DNA of 46,113 nt from a virus. Location of the stretch: positions 1-46,113 of IMG/VR virus record IMGVR_UViG_3300032240_001607. One strand, given 5' to 3'. Shown piece by piece: positions 19,149-26,985 of the stretch. Within the stretch, counting starts at the first letter, position 1; each line of letters starts with the position of its first letter. Under the pieces are notes generated by a model, which was not told where the DNA came from, ran no database searches, and saw nothing but the letters and a program-made list of their open reading frames with translations. The position numbers and the translations under genes were made by a program.

Positions 19149-20879
19149 ATGTCGATTGATTTTTCACCCCCGTCATATAGAGCCGCATCGTCTGACCTTA
19201 CTATCAGCATTTCCCCATTGGGCCTTGTCGAGCTTGCTGACGAAGAATTTGAAGTCCACGGTCCTCGTCTAAACCGTTACTCACTTAACTGGGCCATGTA
19301 TCTTGGCCACCACACATCTTTCCGCCGCCAAGCTGGCGAGCCGTCGATTATTCTTAACTACTACCGAGCTATTACTGATTTTATTATTAATTTCACATTT
19401 AGCAAAGGTGTTCAGTTCCGTAGCGTTAAAGCTACCGAAGCAATCGTACCTTCGCTACTAGAGCGCGTCTGGGAAGTTGACAACAACAAAGCAACCGTGC
19501 TTTGGGAAATTGGCCAGCAGGGTTCTGTATCTGGTGACTGCTTTATTAAGGTAGCTTACGAAGAGGGTTACGAAGACTCTTCAGGCGCTATTCACCCAGG
19601 CCGTGTTCGTATCTTGCCACTTAACTCGTCGTTTGCGTTCCCAGAGTTCCACCCGCACGACCGTGAGCGCCTAGTTAGATTTAAACTTAAGTATCGCTTC
19701 TGGGGTACGTCGCTAGAAGGTACTCGTCAGGTTTACACCTACACTGAGATTCTTACTGACGACATGATTGAAGAGTACATCAACGATGAAATGATTGACT
19801 CGCGCCCTAACCCACTAGGCGTTATCCCAGTTATTCACATCCCAAACATTCGTGTGTCAGGTTCGCCTTGGGGCTTGGCTGACTGTAACGAAATGATTAA
19901 CATCAACCGTACCTACAACGAAGTTGCTACGGACATCGCGGACATCATTAACTACCACGCTGCTCCTGTGACCGTTATTATCGGTGCTAAGGCTAGCCAG
20001 CTAGAAAAGGGCGCTAACAAGGTTTGGGGTGGCCTACCTAAAGACGCTAAGGTCGAGAACCTTGAGGGTGGCGGACAGGGTCTAAAGGGCGCCATGGACT
20101 TCATGGACCGTCTAAAGAAGGCCATGCACGAAATGACTGGTGTACCTGAGTCTGCTCTAGGTCAGGCTATGCCTGTATCTAACACATCAGGTGTTGCGCT
20201 TAGCATTATGTTCCAGCCTTTGATGAACCGCTACCACCAAAAGATTGTGCAGTACGCACACGGTATCGAGCGCGTCAATGAGCTAGTGCTTCGCACTCTA
20301 GCAATTAAAGAGCCTGAGACATTTACGCTTAACCCTGACGTAGATACTATGCCTAAGCCTGAGCAGTTGGTTGAACTTGACCCTAACGACCCAGAGACTT
20401 ACCGTACATACGCGCACTTCCCACCACCGCTGCCTCTAGACAAGTTGATTCTTCTAAACGAAGTTCAATCGTTGCTATCTCTTGGTCTACAGTCTAAGGC
20501 TGGCGCTTTGCGTGACCTTGGCGAAGAATTCCCTGAGGCTAAGCTTCAGGAAATTCGTAAAGAGCTTATTGATGATGCAGTTGCCGATGGTGCTCTACGC
20601 CTTGTACAGACTGAAGTTGACCAAGAGATTATGTCTCTAACGGGTCAGATGATGTCTCCTGATGGCACCACTGCTGGCGGTGGCGCTACTCCTGGCGCAG
20701 GTGCTCCTGGCCCTGCTGCTGGTGCTGCCGGTACCCCAGGCGCTGCCGGTCCTGCACTAGACCCGCAGACACTAGATAACTTGGACATGGGTGAGTCTGA
20801 ACTAAGAACTCGACTCGTCACAGAAGCTTACGGTAGTCGCCTCCCACAGAGACAAGTGCCGCAAGATTACCAAAAATAA
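19149..20879 (+). CDS. Portal protein
   Basis: The 576-residue product would form the dodecameric ring at one head vertex through which DNA passes and to which the neck binds. Evidence: position between terL and the scaffold, length, and portal-type segments (LGVIPVIHIPNIRVSGSPWGLADCNEMININRTYNE near 222-258, MHEMTGVPESALG near 330-342, SGVALSIMFQPLM near 350-362). The C-terminal tail has a Gly/Ala/Pro-rich linker (residues about 510-545). It is an SPP1/HK97-like portal rather than T4 gp20-like, as far as motifs allow. Confidence 0.9.
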   Translation: MSIDFSPPSYRAASSDLTISISPLGLVELADEEFEVHGPRLNRYSLNWAMYLGHHTSFRRQAGEPSIILNYYRAITDFIINFTFSKGVQFRSVKATEAIVPSLLERVWEVDNNKATVLWEIGQQGSVSGDCFIKVAYEEGYEDSSGAIHPGRVRILPLNSSFAFPEFHPHDRERLVRFKLKYRFWGTSLEGTRQVYTYTEILTDDMIEEYINDEMIDSRPNPLGVIPVIHIPNIRVSGSPWGLADCNEMININRTYNEVATDIADIINYHAAPVTVIIGAKASQLEKGANKVWGGLPKDAKVENLEGGGQGLKGAMDFMDRLKKAMHEMTGVPESALGQAMPVSNTSGVALSIMFQPLMNRYHQKIVQYAHGIERVNELVLRTLAIKEPETFTLNPDVDTMPKPEQLVELDPNDPETYRTYAHFPPPLPLDKLILLNEVQSLLSLGLQSKAGALRDLGEEFPEAKLQEIRKELIDDAVADGALRLVQTEVDQEIMSLTGQMMSPDGTTAGGGATPGAGAPGPAAGAAGTPGAAGPALDPQTLDNLDMGESELRTRLVTEAYGSRLPQRQVPQDYQK

Positions 20880-20906
20880 TTTTGGTATTTAGCAACAAAA
20901 AATATA

Positions 20907-20929
20907 AATATCAGGTGAAACTTGATATT
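20907..20929 (+). other. AT-rich hairpin between portal and scaffold genes
   Basis: AATATCA pairs with TGATATT around a 9-nt loop, about 80 nt before the scaffold gene. Not a clear terminator. Confidence 0.35.
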
Positions 20930-21008
20930 AAGAACACATCGTGTGGCTATACGTGCTAAGTGTCGCAAGACATATATGAAAAACGCCCCCTAGAAAATAA
21001 GGATATAA

Positions 21009-21809
21009 ATGAGTACATCAGATTCAATCGCAAACGCTGATGCCTTTCAGGCTGAAGCAGGAGTGACTCCGACAGTAGCAACGCCTGACGCTGACGCGTC
21101 AATTGCTACATCAGTGTCTACTTCCGATGAACCTCAGAGGTCTAAAGTCTATACAGACGATGATTTAGCTAAGGTTCGCACACAGGAAAAAGACAAGCTT
21201 TACCCGCAAATCGATTCACTAAAAGCCGAACTCGCAGAGATTAAGCGTCAACGCGAAGAAGAGCTAGCAGCGAAGCGTGCGGAAGAAGAGGCTCGTGCCG
21301 CTGAAGAGCGTGCAAAAGCCGAAGCTGATATGGACGTTCGTGACCTTCTACGTCAGAAGGAATCCGAATGGCAGGAGCAATTGGAGCGTGAACGTCAAGA
21401 ACGTGAACGCGCATTTGCTGAGTTGGACCGTGAAAGACAGTACTCGGAACTTACCAGTTACAAGCAGCAAGCGCTTGAAGCTGAGCGGGATAACATTATT
21501 CCCGAATTGTTAGACCTTGTAACGGGTAACACTCCAGAAGAGGTCGCCGCGAGCATTGAGGGTTTGAAAGAGCGCTCAGCTCGTATCCTTGATTCGGCAC
21601 AGGCAGCGATGCAGAACGCCCGCAAGGAAATGACGGGTAGTCGGGTAACCGCACCACCCACCGGACCATTGGATATCAATTCGGAACAACGTACGCTTAC
21701 GGCTCAAGAAATTGCAGCCATGCCGATGAATGAATATGCACAATATCGTCAACGTCTATTGAGTGATAAAGCTCGTGGACGCGGACAGGGTTTGTTCGGG
21801 AACCCATAA
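21009..21809 (+). CDS. Head scaffolding protein
   Basis: 266 residues. A Thr/Ser/Asp-rich N-terminus is followed by a long charged coiled coil (about residues 55-160, rich in Glu/Arg/Lys: EELAAKRAEEEARAAEERAK and onward). A helical segment and a basic C-terminus follow. A long helix between portal and capsid genes is the hallmark of internal scaffolds that guide prohead assembly and are then lost. No separate prohead protease gene is visible nearby. RBS AAGGAT. Confidence 0.85.
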   Translation: MSTSDSIANADAFQAEAGVTPTVATPDADASIATSVSTSDEPQRSKVYTDDDLAKVRTQEKDKLYPQIDSLKAELAEIKRQREEELAAKRAEEEARAAEERAKAEADMDVRDLLRQKESEWQEQLERERQERERAFAELDRERQYSELTSYKQQALEAERDNIIPELLDLVTGNTPEEVAASIEGLKERSARILDSAQAAMQNARKEMTGSRVTAPPTGPLDINSEQRTLTAQEIAAMPMNEYAQYRQRLLSDKARGRGQGLFGNP

Positions 21810-21845
21810 AACCATAAAGTCACTTTAAACTAGGAGCCCACACAA

Positions 21846-22934
21846 ATGGCATCAGGTATTACGGGTACCGGCAATCTAGCTGCCGCCCCAACCTCGTACT
21901 CAGGTACAAACACCCAACTAACCCAGGCGATTCAGCAAATCTGGTCAAAGGAAATCCTTTTCCAGGCCATGCCGATTCTCCGTTTCGAGCAGTTCGCGGT
22001 TAAGAAGACAGAACTAGGTGTTGCACCTGGTCTTCAGATTAACTTCCTGCGTTACAACAACCTCGGCTTTGCTTCGGCACTTGTCGAAGGTGTGCGTATG
22101 CAGACCAACGCGTTGACAGCACAGCAGTTCTCAATCACCGTTTCAGAGCACGGATACGCACTTGCTGTATCAGAGCTTTTGCTAAACGCGTCGTTTGATG
22201 ACGTTATGGCTTCGGCATCGCGTCTACTAGGCCGCAACATGGCTATTTACCTAGACAAGCTAAGCCGCGACACCCTATACGGTGCGACTTCGAAAATCTA
22301 TGGTGAAGACCGCACTAACTTGACCGCTATTACCAACGGAACTGGTAACTTCAACCAGTACGGTTATGGTACTAACGCTACAAGCAACGCCACGATGACT
22401 GGTAACGCCTTCTTGACCCCACGTACCGTTAAGGACGCAGTCGAGTCGCTAGCAACCAAGAACATCCCAAGGCTAGGCGAGACTTACGTTGCCTTCGTTC
22501 ACCCTCACCAATCACGTCGTCTACGCGACACTGCTGAGTTTATCGAAGTCACTAAGTACGCTGCTCCTGGTAACTTCATGCTAGGTGAAATCGGTCGTCT
22601 ATACGACACCGTGTTCATCGAAACCACTCAGGTCCGCAAGGTCGGTGGCGGTGCTGGTTCAGGTTGGACTACAGACACTGCTGTAGCTAACCCTACCCCT
22701 GCTGCTGGTGGTGGTTACATTAGCCCAGACGAGTTCACTGGTAACGGTACCGCAGACCGCTATGACGCCATCTTCATTGGTGACAACGCATTCGGTCACG
22801 CTATCTCGCTTCCAGTTGAGCTCCGCGATGGTGGTATTCTAGACTTCGGTCGTGAGCACGCCCTTGCATGGTACTCGATTTTCGGTCTTGGTCTAATCAC
22901 TGACCAGTCAGTTATCGTAGCCAGCACCAACTAA
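21846..22934 (+). CDS. Major capsid protein (N4-gp56-like)
   Basis: 362 residues with an HK97-type capsid pattern. The N-terminal region TQLTQAIQQIWSKEILFQAM and then LRFEQFAVKKTELGVAPG match the N4 gp56 family. ALAVSELLLNASFDDVMASA and LGRNMAIYLDKLSRDTLYGA (about 100-145) form the spine helix region. HPHQSRRLRDTAEFIEVTKY (about 220-240) and GDNAFGHAISLP (near 312) follow. Strong RBS (AGGAG) as expected for the most abundant virion protein. Confidence 0.9.
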   Translation: MASGITGTGNLAAAPTSYSGTNTQLTQAIQQIWSKEILFQAMPILRFEQFAVKKTELGVAPGLQINFLRYNNLGFASALVEGVRMQTNALTAQQFSITVSEHGYALAVSELLLNASFDDVMASASRLLGRNMAIYLDKLSRDTLYGATSKIYGEDRTNLTAITNGTGNFNQYGYGTNATSNATMTGNAFLTPRTVKDAVESLATKNIPRLGETYVAFVHPHQSRRLRDTAEFIEVTKYAAPGNFMLGEIGRLYDTVFIETTQVRKVGGGAGSGWTTDTAVANPTPAAGGGYISPDEFTGNGTADRYDAIFIGDNAFGHAISLPVELRDGGILDFGREHALAWYSIFGLGLITDQSVIVASTN

Positions 22935-23013
22935 GTTGTTCGGAAGGGGGTCAGCAATGGCCCCCTTCTACAACACCCCTGCAATACCGAGACACTAATT
23001 AGGAGAATACCCC

Positions 23014-23382
23014 GTGGCAACACAAAAGAAACCGGCCGACTTTACAGGCCGCCAACGCGACGCTCAAGTCGCACAGCAACTAGAAGACCAAGCAGCTCGC
23101 GCAAGTGAACTTGCTATGGCTACCTTTGAAGCTAATCGCAAGCTTGAAGAAGAGGTTATCGACGCTACTAAGCCAACTAAGGCTGAGCCAATCGTCGTAG
23201 ACCAAGTTGTTAAAAGCGAAAACAAGGATGCTACCGTTACTATCCGCGTGTCGGATACTATCGAAGCCATGACTTTTGGCGCTGGCAATTACTACAGCTT
23301 TAAGGCTGGTCAGAAGTACGAAGTTACTCCAGACCTTGCAGCGCACTTAGAAGAAAAAGGCTACGTATCAGCTCGATACTAA
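23014..23382 (+). CDS. Head-region protein, 122 aa (decoration or neck candidate)
   Basis: GTG start with AGGAGA upstream. The N-terminal half is a charged helix. The C-terminal half (YYSFKAGQKYEVTPDLAAHL then EEKGYVS) resembles the 'F..G..Y.vp..lA.hL...G.v' end found in proteins encoded just after the capsid gene. Whether it decorates the capsid or joins the neck cannot be told from sequence. Terminator follows. Confidence 0.55.
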   Translation: MATQKKPADFTGRQRDAQVAQQLEDQAARASELAMATFEANRKLEEEVIDATKPTKAEPIVVDQVVKSENKDATVTIRVSDTIEAMTFGAGNYYSFKAGQKYEVTPDLAAHLEEKGYVSARY

Positions 23383-23394
23383 GCTTTACTTCCT

Positions 23395-23428
23395 AACGAG
23401 CAGCAGGCCTAGTGCCTGCTGTTTCGTT
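23395..23428 (+). terminator. Terminator after the capsid block
   Basis: AACGAGCAGCAGGC pairs with GCCTGCTGTTTCGTT around CTAGT, with small bulges and a short T-rich tail. Confidence 0.8.
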
Positions 23429-23494
23429 TATCCAGACTTTTTGCACGTTCTAAGTCATCATAGTAATGACTGATTTTGTTAGGTTGGGCTTATT

Positions 23495-24556
23495 ATGGCG
23501 GTACTTTCAGACCTTATCTCTAAGGTACGCACTGAGCTAAACGACCAAGCTCGACAATTTACTAAAGTATTTACGTCCCTAGACGGTGTTACTAAGGACT
23601 TTACTCTGGGCTATAAACCCTTAGACACCACTACTTTGATGGTGAAGGATAACAGCACTACGCTGGCTAATCCTACCACGTATACGGTCGAGGAACTGTA
23701 TGGCGTTGTTCACACTGTTACTGCTCCTGCTGCTGGTCACACACTTACTGTCACGGGTAACGTTTATAGATATTTTACCGATGCCCAGCTTACTTATTAT
23801 GTAAACACTGCTGTCTTGCAGCACACTACAAACCGCACAAACAGTTTTGGAAGCGCTATTACTATTGATACGCTACCAGCTATCGAAGAGTATCCTGTAA
23901 CCCTCCTAGCCACCATAGAAGCCCTCTGGGCCCTAGCTACGGATGCGGCCTTTGATATTGATATCCAAGCCCCAGACGGCGTTAGCATCCCTCGTTCAGA
24001 GCGTTTCCGTCAGCTTAGCGCAATTATAGAATCCCGCAAAGAGCAGTATCGTAATTTGTGTGCCGCCCTTAACATCGGCGTTTGGCGCATTGAGATGGGT
24101 ACGCTACGTCGAGTCAGTCGTACTACTAATAAGCTTGTTCCTGTTTATGTCGCTCAAGAGATTGATGACTCAACTAGCCCAGAGCGCGTTTACATGCAAA
24201 ATGACCTTAATGGCCGCACAGTGCTTCCTAGCACTGTTCCTATCTACGATATGGTCATCATGCAGGGCGACACATTCTCGGTCATTCTTGACTTCCCTGA
24301 CACTATGGACTTTACGACAATGACGTTTAAAGCCCAGATTAGAACTTACCCTAATTCTCCTACACTATGGGCAACATTCACTGTCGTTGTTTACGACGCA
24401 GGCCTAAAGAAACTTAAGTTAAGCCTAGACGCTGATACCACTGCTATCTTGCCAGTGCGTTGCTTCTGGGACATCCAGGCTACGTCGTCAGTTGATAACA
24501 GCGTTACTACCTATCTACGCGGACAGGTATTTACTTATCCACAGGTGACTCAGTAA
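23495..24556 (+). CDS. Virion protein with C-terminal BppU-like domain
   Basis: 353 residues. The N-terminal 200 residues (VLSDLISKVRTELNDQ, then a beta domain, then helices to about 195) resemble head-to-tail connector proteins of actinophages. From about residue 250, VIMQGDTFSVILDFPDTMDF and FKAQIRTYPNS form the 'qGd.f...i...d...l.g.t..a.vR' start of a BppU/fibre-attachment-like beta domain. This looks like a fusion of two modules. Its stop overlaps the fibre gene start (TAATG), consistent with the C-terminal domain anchoring the fibre (inference). Confidence 0.6.
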   Translation: MAVLSDLISKVRTELNDQARQFTKVFTSLDGVTKDFTLGYKPLDTTTLMVKDNSTTLANPTTYTVEELYGVVHTVTAPAAGHTLTVTGNVYRYFTDAQLTYYVNTAVLQHTTNRTNSFGSAITIDTLPAIEEYPVTLLATIEALWALATDAAFDIDIQAPDGVSIPRSERFRQLSAIIESRKEQYRNLCAALNIGVWRIEMGTLRRVSRTTNKLVPVYVAQEIDDSTSPERVYMQNDLNGRTVLPSTVPIYDMVIMQGDTFSVILDFPDTMDFTTMTFKAQIRTYPNSPTLWATFTVVVYDAGLKKLKLSLDADTTAILPVRCFWDIQATSSVDNSVTTYLRGQVFTYPQVTQ

Positions 24557-26748
24557 TGACCGACACTATTATCGTTACGCCATCACCGGCTGTAGAGGTA
24601 ACAGTTACACCGACAACTACCTCTAATAGTACTCCTAGCACAATTGTGGTATCGGCTACCACTTCGTCTAATACGCAAGTTACTAGCCCAATAACTAATA
24701 CCGGAACTAATACTGCTCCTATTATTGGTATTAACCAGACTTTGCTTTCGCTGACTAAATCTCAAGTAGGTTTAGGTAACGTAGATAATACATCTGATAT
24801 TAATAAGCCTATTTCCACAGCCACGCAAACTGCTTTAGATGGAAAACAAGCTACTGGTTCTTATTTAACATCTGTCCCTGTAGCATCTACCAGCGTTTCT
24901 GGAACGGTTATAGTAGACGGAACAACCATTACTATCAATGGTTCTGGCGTTATTTCAGGTGCTAATATTTACTCGCTGCCTACCGCTTCTGGCTCTGTTC
25001 TTGGTGGAGTTAAAGTAGGAACTAACCTATCTATTGATGGCTCAGGCGTCCTTAGTGCAACTGTTCCTGCTGCATCTACTACAACACCATCGATGGATGG
25101 CACCGCCGCCGTTGGTACAGCCACTACTTATGCTCGTGCTGACCACGTTCACGCTACTGACACTTCATTAGCATCTTTGGCAGGCAATAACTCATTTACT
25201 GGTGCAAATACTTTTGCCCCTAGCACTACTAACGCAGTCGCCTTGACACTTACCCCTAACGGCACGGGCAATCAAATCACGGGTTCAAACTTCAGCGTTT
25301 CATCAGGTGGCACAATTACGCAAGGCACATCAACCGCCACTTTTAAAGTTGACGCCAGTTACGGACAGGTCTCAATTCGAAATTCTGGTGCAAACATTGG
25401 TTCGCTCACAGTTGGTTCGGGTAACGTCACAACATTAGGCGTCGTCGTCAAGGGTGTTGGTTCACAAACCGCAGACTTGATTCAACTACAAAGTTCTGCA
25501 AGCGTTATTCTCGGCGGCGCAAATGCCGCTGGTCAAATTTACGCAGGTGCAGTGCCTGCAACAACAGGAAACGGCTACACTTACACACTTACATCAGTAA
25601 CAGCAAACTCGGCTACAAGCGCAACATTTACTTATGCTGCAACTACTCAATACGCTGCCGCAGGTCAAACCGTCACAATTACAGGCATGACAGGATTCAA
25701 CGGCACATGGCAGATTGCTTCTGTTGCAACCGTGTCAGCAGGTGTGACTTATTCGTTTACTGTCACAGGCACTGGCTTTACAGGTTCGCTGACAGCGGCA
25801 GGTAAGTTTGGGCTTAGTTCGGCAGGGTCATTCACTGCAACCACGGCTTATTCACCTGCAATTATTGCTAAGGGCGCAGCAAGCCAATCATCAGCCTTGC
25901 AAGAATGGCAAGACTCAACAGGCGCAGTTAAAGCCTCTATTAGTTCAAGCGGCGCTTTATATACAGACACAATTAATGGGCAAACATCGCTTTCTGCGAC
26001 TATTTCAATTGGTTCTTCTAGAAATCTTGCCTTAGTTACCGCTTCGCCAAGTTACGGCAGCGGCGCAGGTGTCATTATGATTGGCAACGCGGCAACACCG
26101 CCAAGCACAAGCCCAACTAATGGTGGCGTGCTTTACTCTGACTCGGGTGCGCTTAGGTGGGTAGCCCCAACCTCATCTGCTAGTTTTGTTCCTGCCAGCA
26201 GTTTAGTAGGCGCTACTGCTATGAAGACTGGATATTATTACACGACCCCAGGTTCTTTTGTCACTACTTCGGGTTTGATGACACCTACTATTAACACTGT
26301 TTATGCAGTACCTATAGTGGTCACTACCAGCGCTACAGCAGTTAAACTTGGTATTTTTATCAGCACATTGGGTGGAGCTACCAACAGCACTGAATTGGGT
26401 ATTTACTACAATGCCGCAGGTGATGTGCCAGGTGCGCGACTGCTTGATGCTGGTGCGATAGACACCTCAATTAACGGAAGCGCAACAACTTTTGCTAGCG
26501 TAACTATCTCCCAAGCACTAACTCCTGGACTATATTGGCTCGCTTTGCTATCCACTTCTACGACTTCTGCGTCTATTTCACAAGCACAGATGGTTCAGAA
26601 CTTTAGCCAGCCTGTTACCTCAACTGCTTCTCCTACTAACATTACAAACAACGGTGGATGGCGTATGACTGGTCAGACAACTCTACCTGCAACATTTACC
26701 GCAACTTGGGGTTCTACTAGCAACCCGGCAATTTGGATTGGATTCTAA
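24556..26748 (+). CDS. Tail fibre or receptor-binding protein
   Basis: 730 residues. A Thr/Ser/Val-rich N-terminus leads to LTKSQVGLGNVDNTSDINKP (about residues 67-86), a phage tail-fibre motif. Repeated beta-rich segments include one module with AAGQTVTITG and GFNGTWQI (about 366-386). The C-terminal 180 residues (from MKTGYYYTTPGS near 555) look like a separate beta-sandwich head with LTPGLYWLALLSTST. Codon choice in about 25.24-26.13 kb differs from the flanks, suggesting an acquired segment. Probable role: host receptor binding. Confidence 0.72.
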   Translation: MTDTIIVTPSPAVEVTVTPTTTSNSTPSTIVVSATTSSNTQVTSPITNTGTNTAPIIGINQTLLSLTKSQVGLGNVDNTSDINKPISTATQTALDGKQATGSYLTSVPVASTSVSGTVIVDGTTITINGSGVISGANIYSLPTASGSVLGGVKVGTNLSIDGSGVLSATVPAASTTTPSMDGTAAVGTATTYARADHVHATDTSLASLAGNNSFTGANTFAPSTTNAVALTLTPNGTGNQITGSNFSVSSGGTITQGTSTATFKVDASYGQVSIRNSGANIGSLTVGSGNVTTLGVVVKGVGSQTADLIQLQSSASVILGGANAAGQIYAGAVPATTGNGYTYTLTSVTANSATSATFTYAATTQYAAAGQTVTITGMTGFNGTWQIASVATVSAGVTYSFTVTGTGFTGSLTAAGKFGLSSAGSFTATTAYSPAIIAKGAASQSSALQEWQDSTGAVKASISSSGALYTDTINGQTSLSATISIGSSRNLALVTASPSYGSGAGVIMIGNAATPPSTSPTNGGVLYSDSGALRWVAPTSSASFVPASSLVGATAMKTGYYYTTPGSFVTTSGLMTPTINTVYAVPIVVTTSATAVKLGIFISTLGGATNSTELGIYYNAAGDVPGARLLDAGAIDTSINGSATTFASVTISQALTPGLYWLALLSTSTTSASISQAQMVQNFSQPVTSTASPTNITNNGGWRMTGQTTLPATFTATWGSTSNPAIWIGF

Positions 26749-26930
26749 TGCAAATAGTTACATATGGTGAAGGCGGGTATGACCCATCTCTGCCAAACAA
26801 CAATATCATTGAGCAATATGAGGTTTCAGACCCGGAGCCTACTCCAGAAGAGCTGGCAAAGCAAAGTGCTATAGCTAAATTGTCTGCACTCGGTCTTACA
26901 GAAGATGAAGTTAAGGCTCTATTAAATTAG
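26748..26930 (+). CDS. Small protein following the fibre gene, 60 aa
   Basis: ATG 26748 overlaps the fibre stop (TAATG); the ATG at 26733 would lie in the end of the fibre gene. The C-terminal half, TPEELAKQSAIAKLSALGLT then EDEVKALL, is a helical tail motif common in small phage proteins encoded beside fibres, where it may be a chaperone or tail-surface piece. Function not established. Confidence 0.65.
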   Translation: MQIVTYGEGGYDPSLPNNNIIEQYEVSDPEPTPEELAKQSAIAKLSALGLTEDEVKALLN

Positions 26931-26945
26931 CTTTTGCCGTAAAAT
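26930..26945 (+). promoter_or_regulatory. Putative promoter before the 1025-aa gene
   Basis: CTTTTGCCGTAAAAT fits the TTTTG..GTANANT pattern of 9904-9919 and 19094-19108. Positional support only. Confidence 0.3.
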
Positions 26946-26985
26946 TAACCCAGGTTCATGTTTTAACCAAATTTAGGAATGTAAA

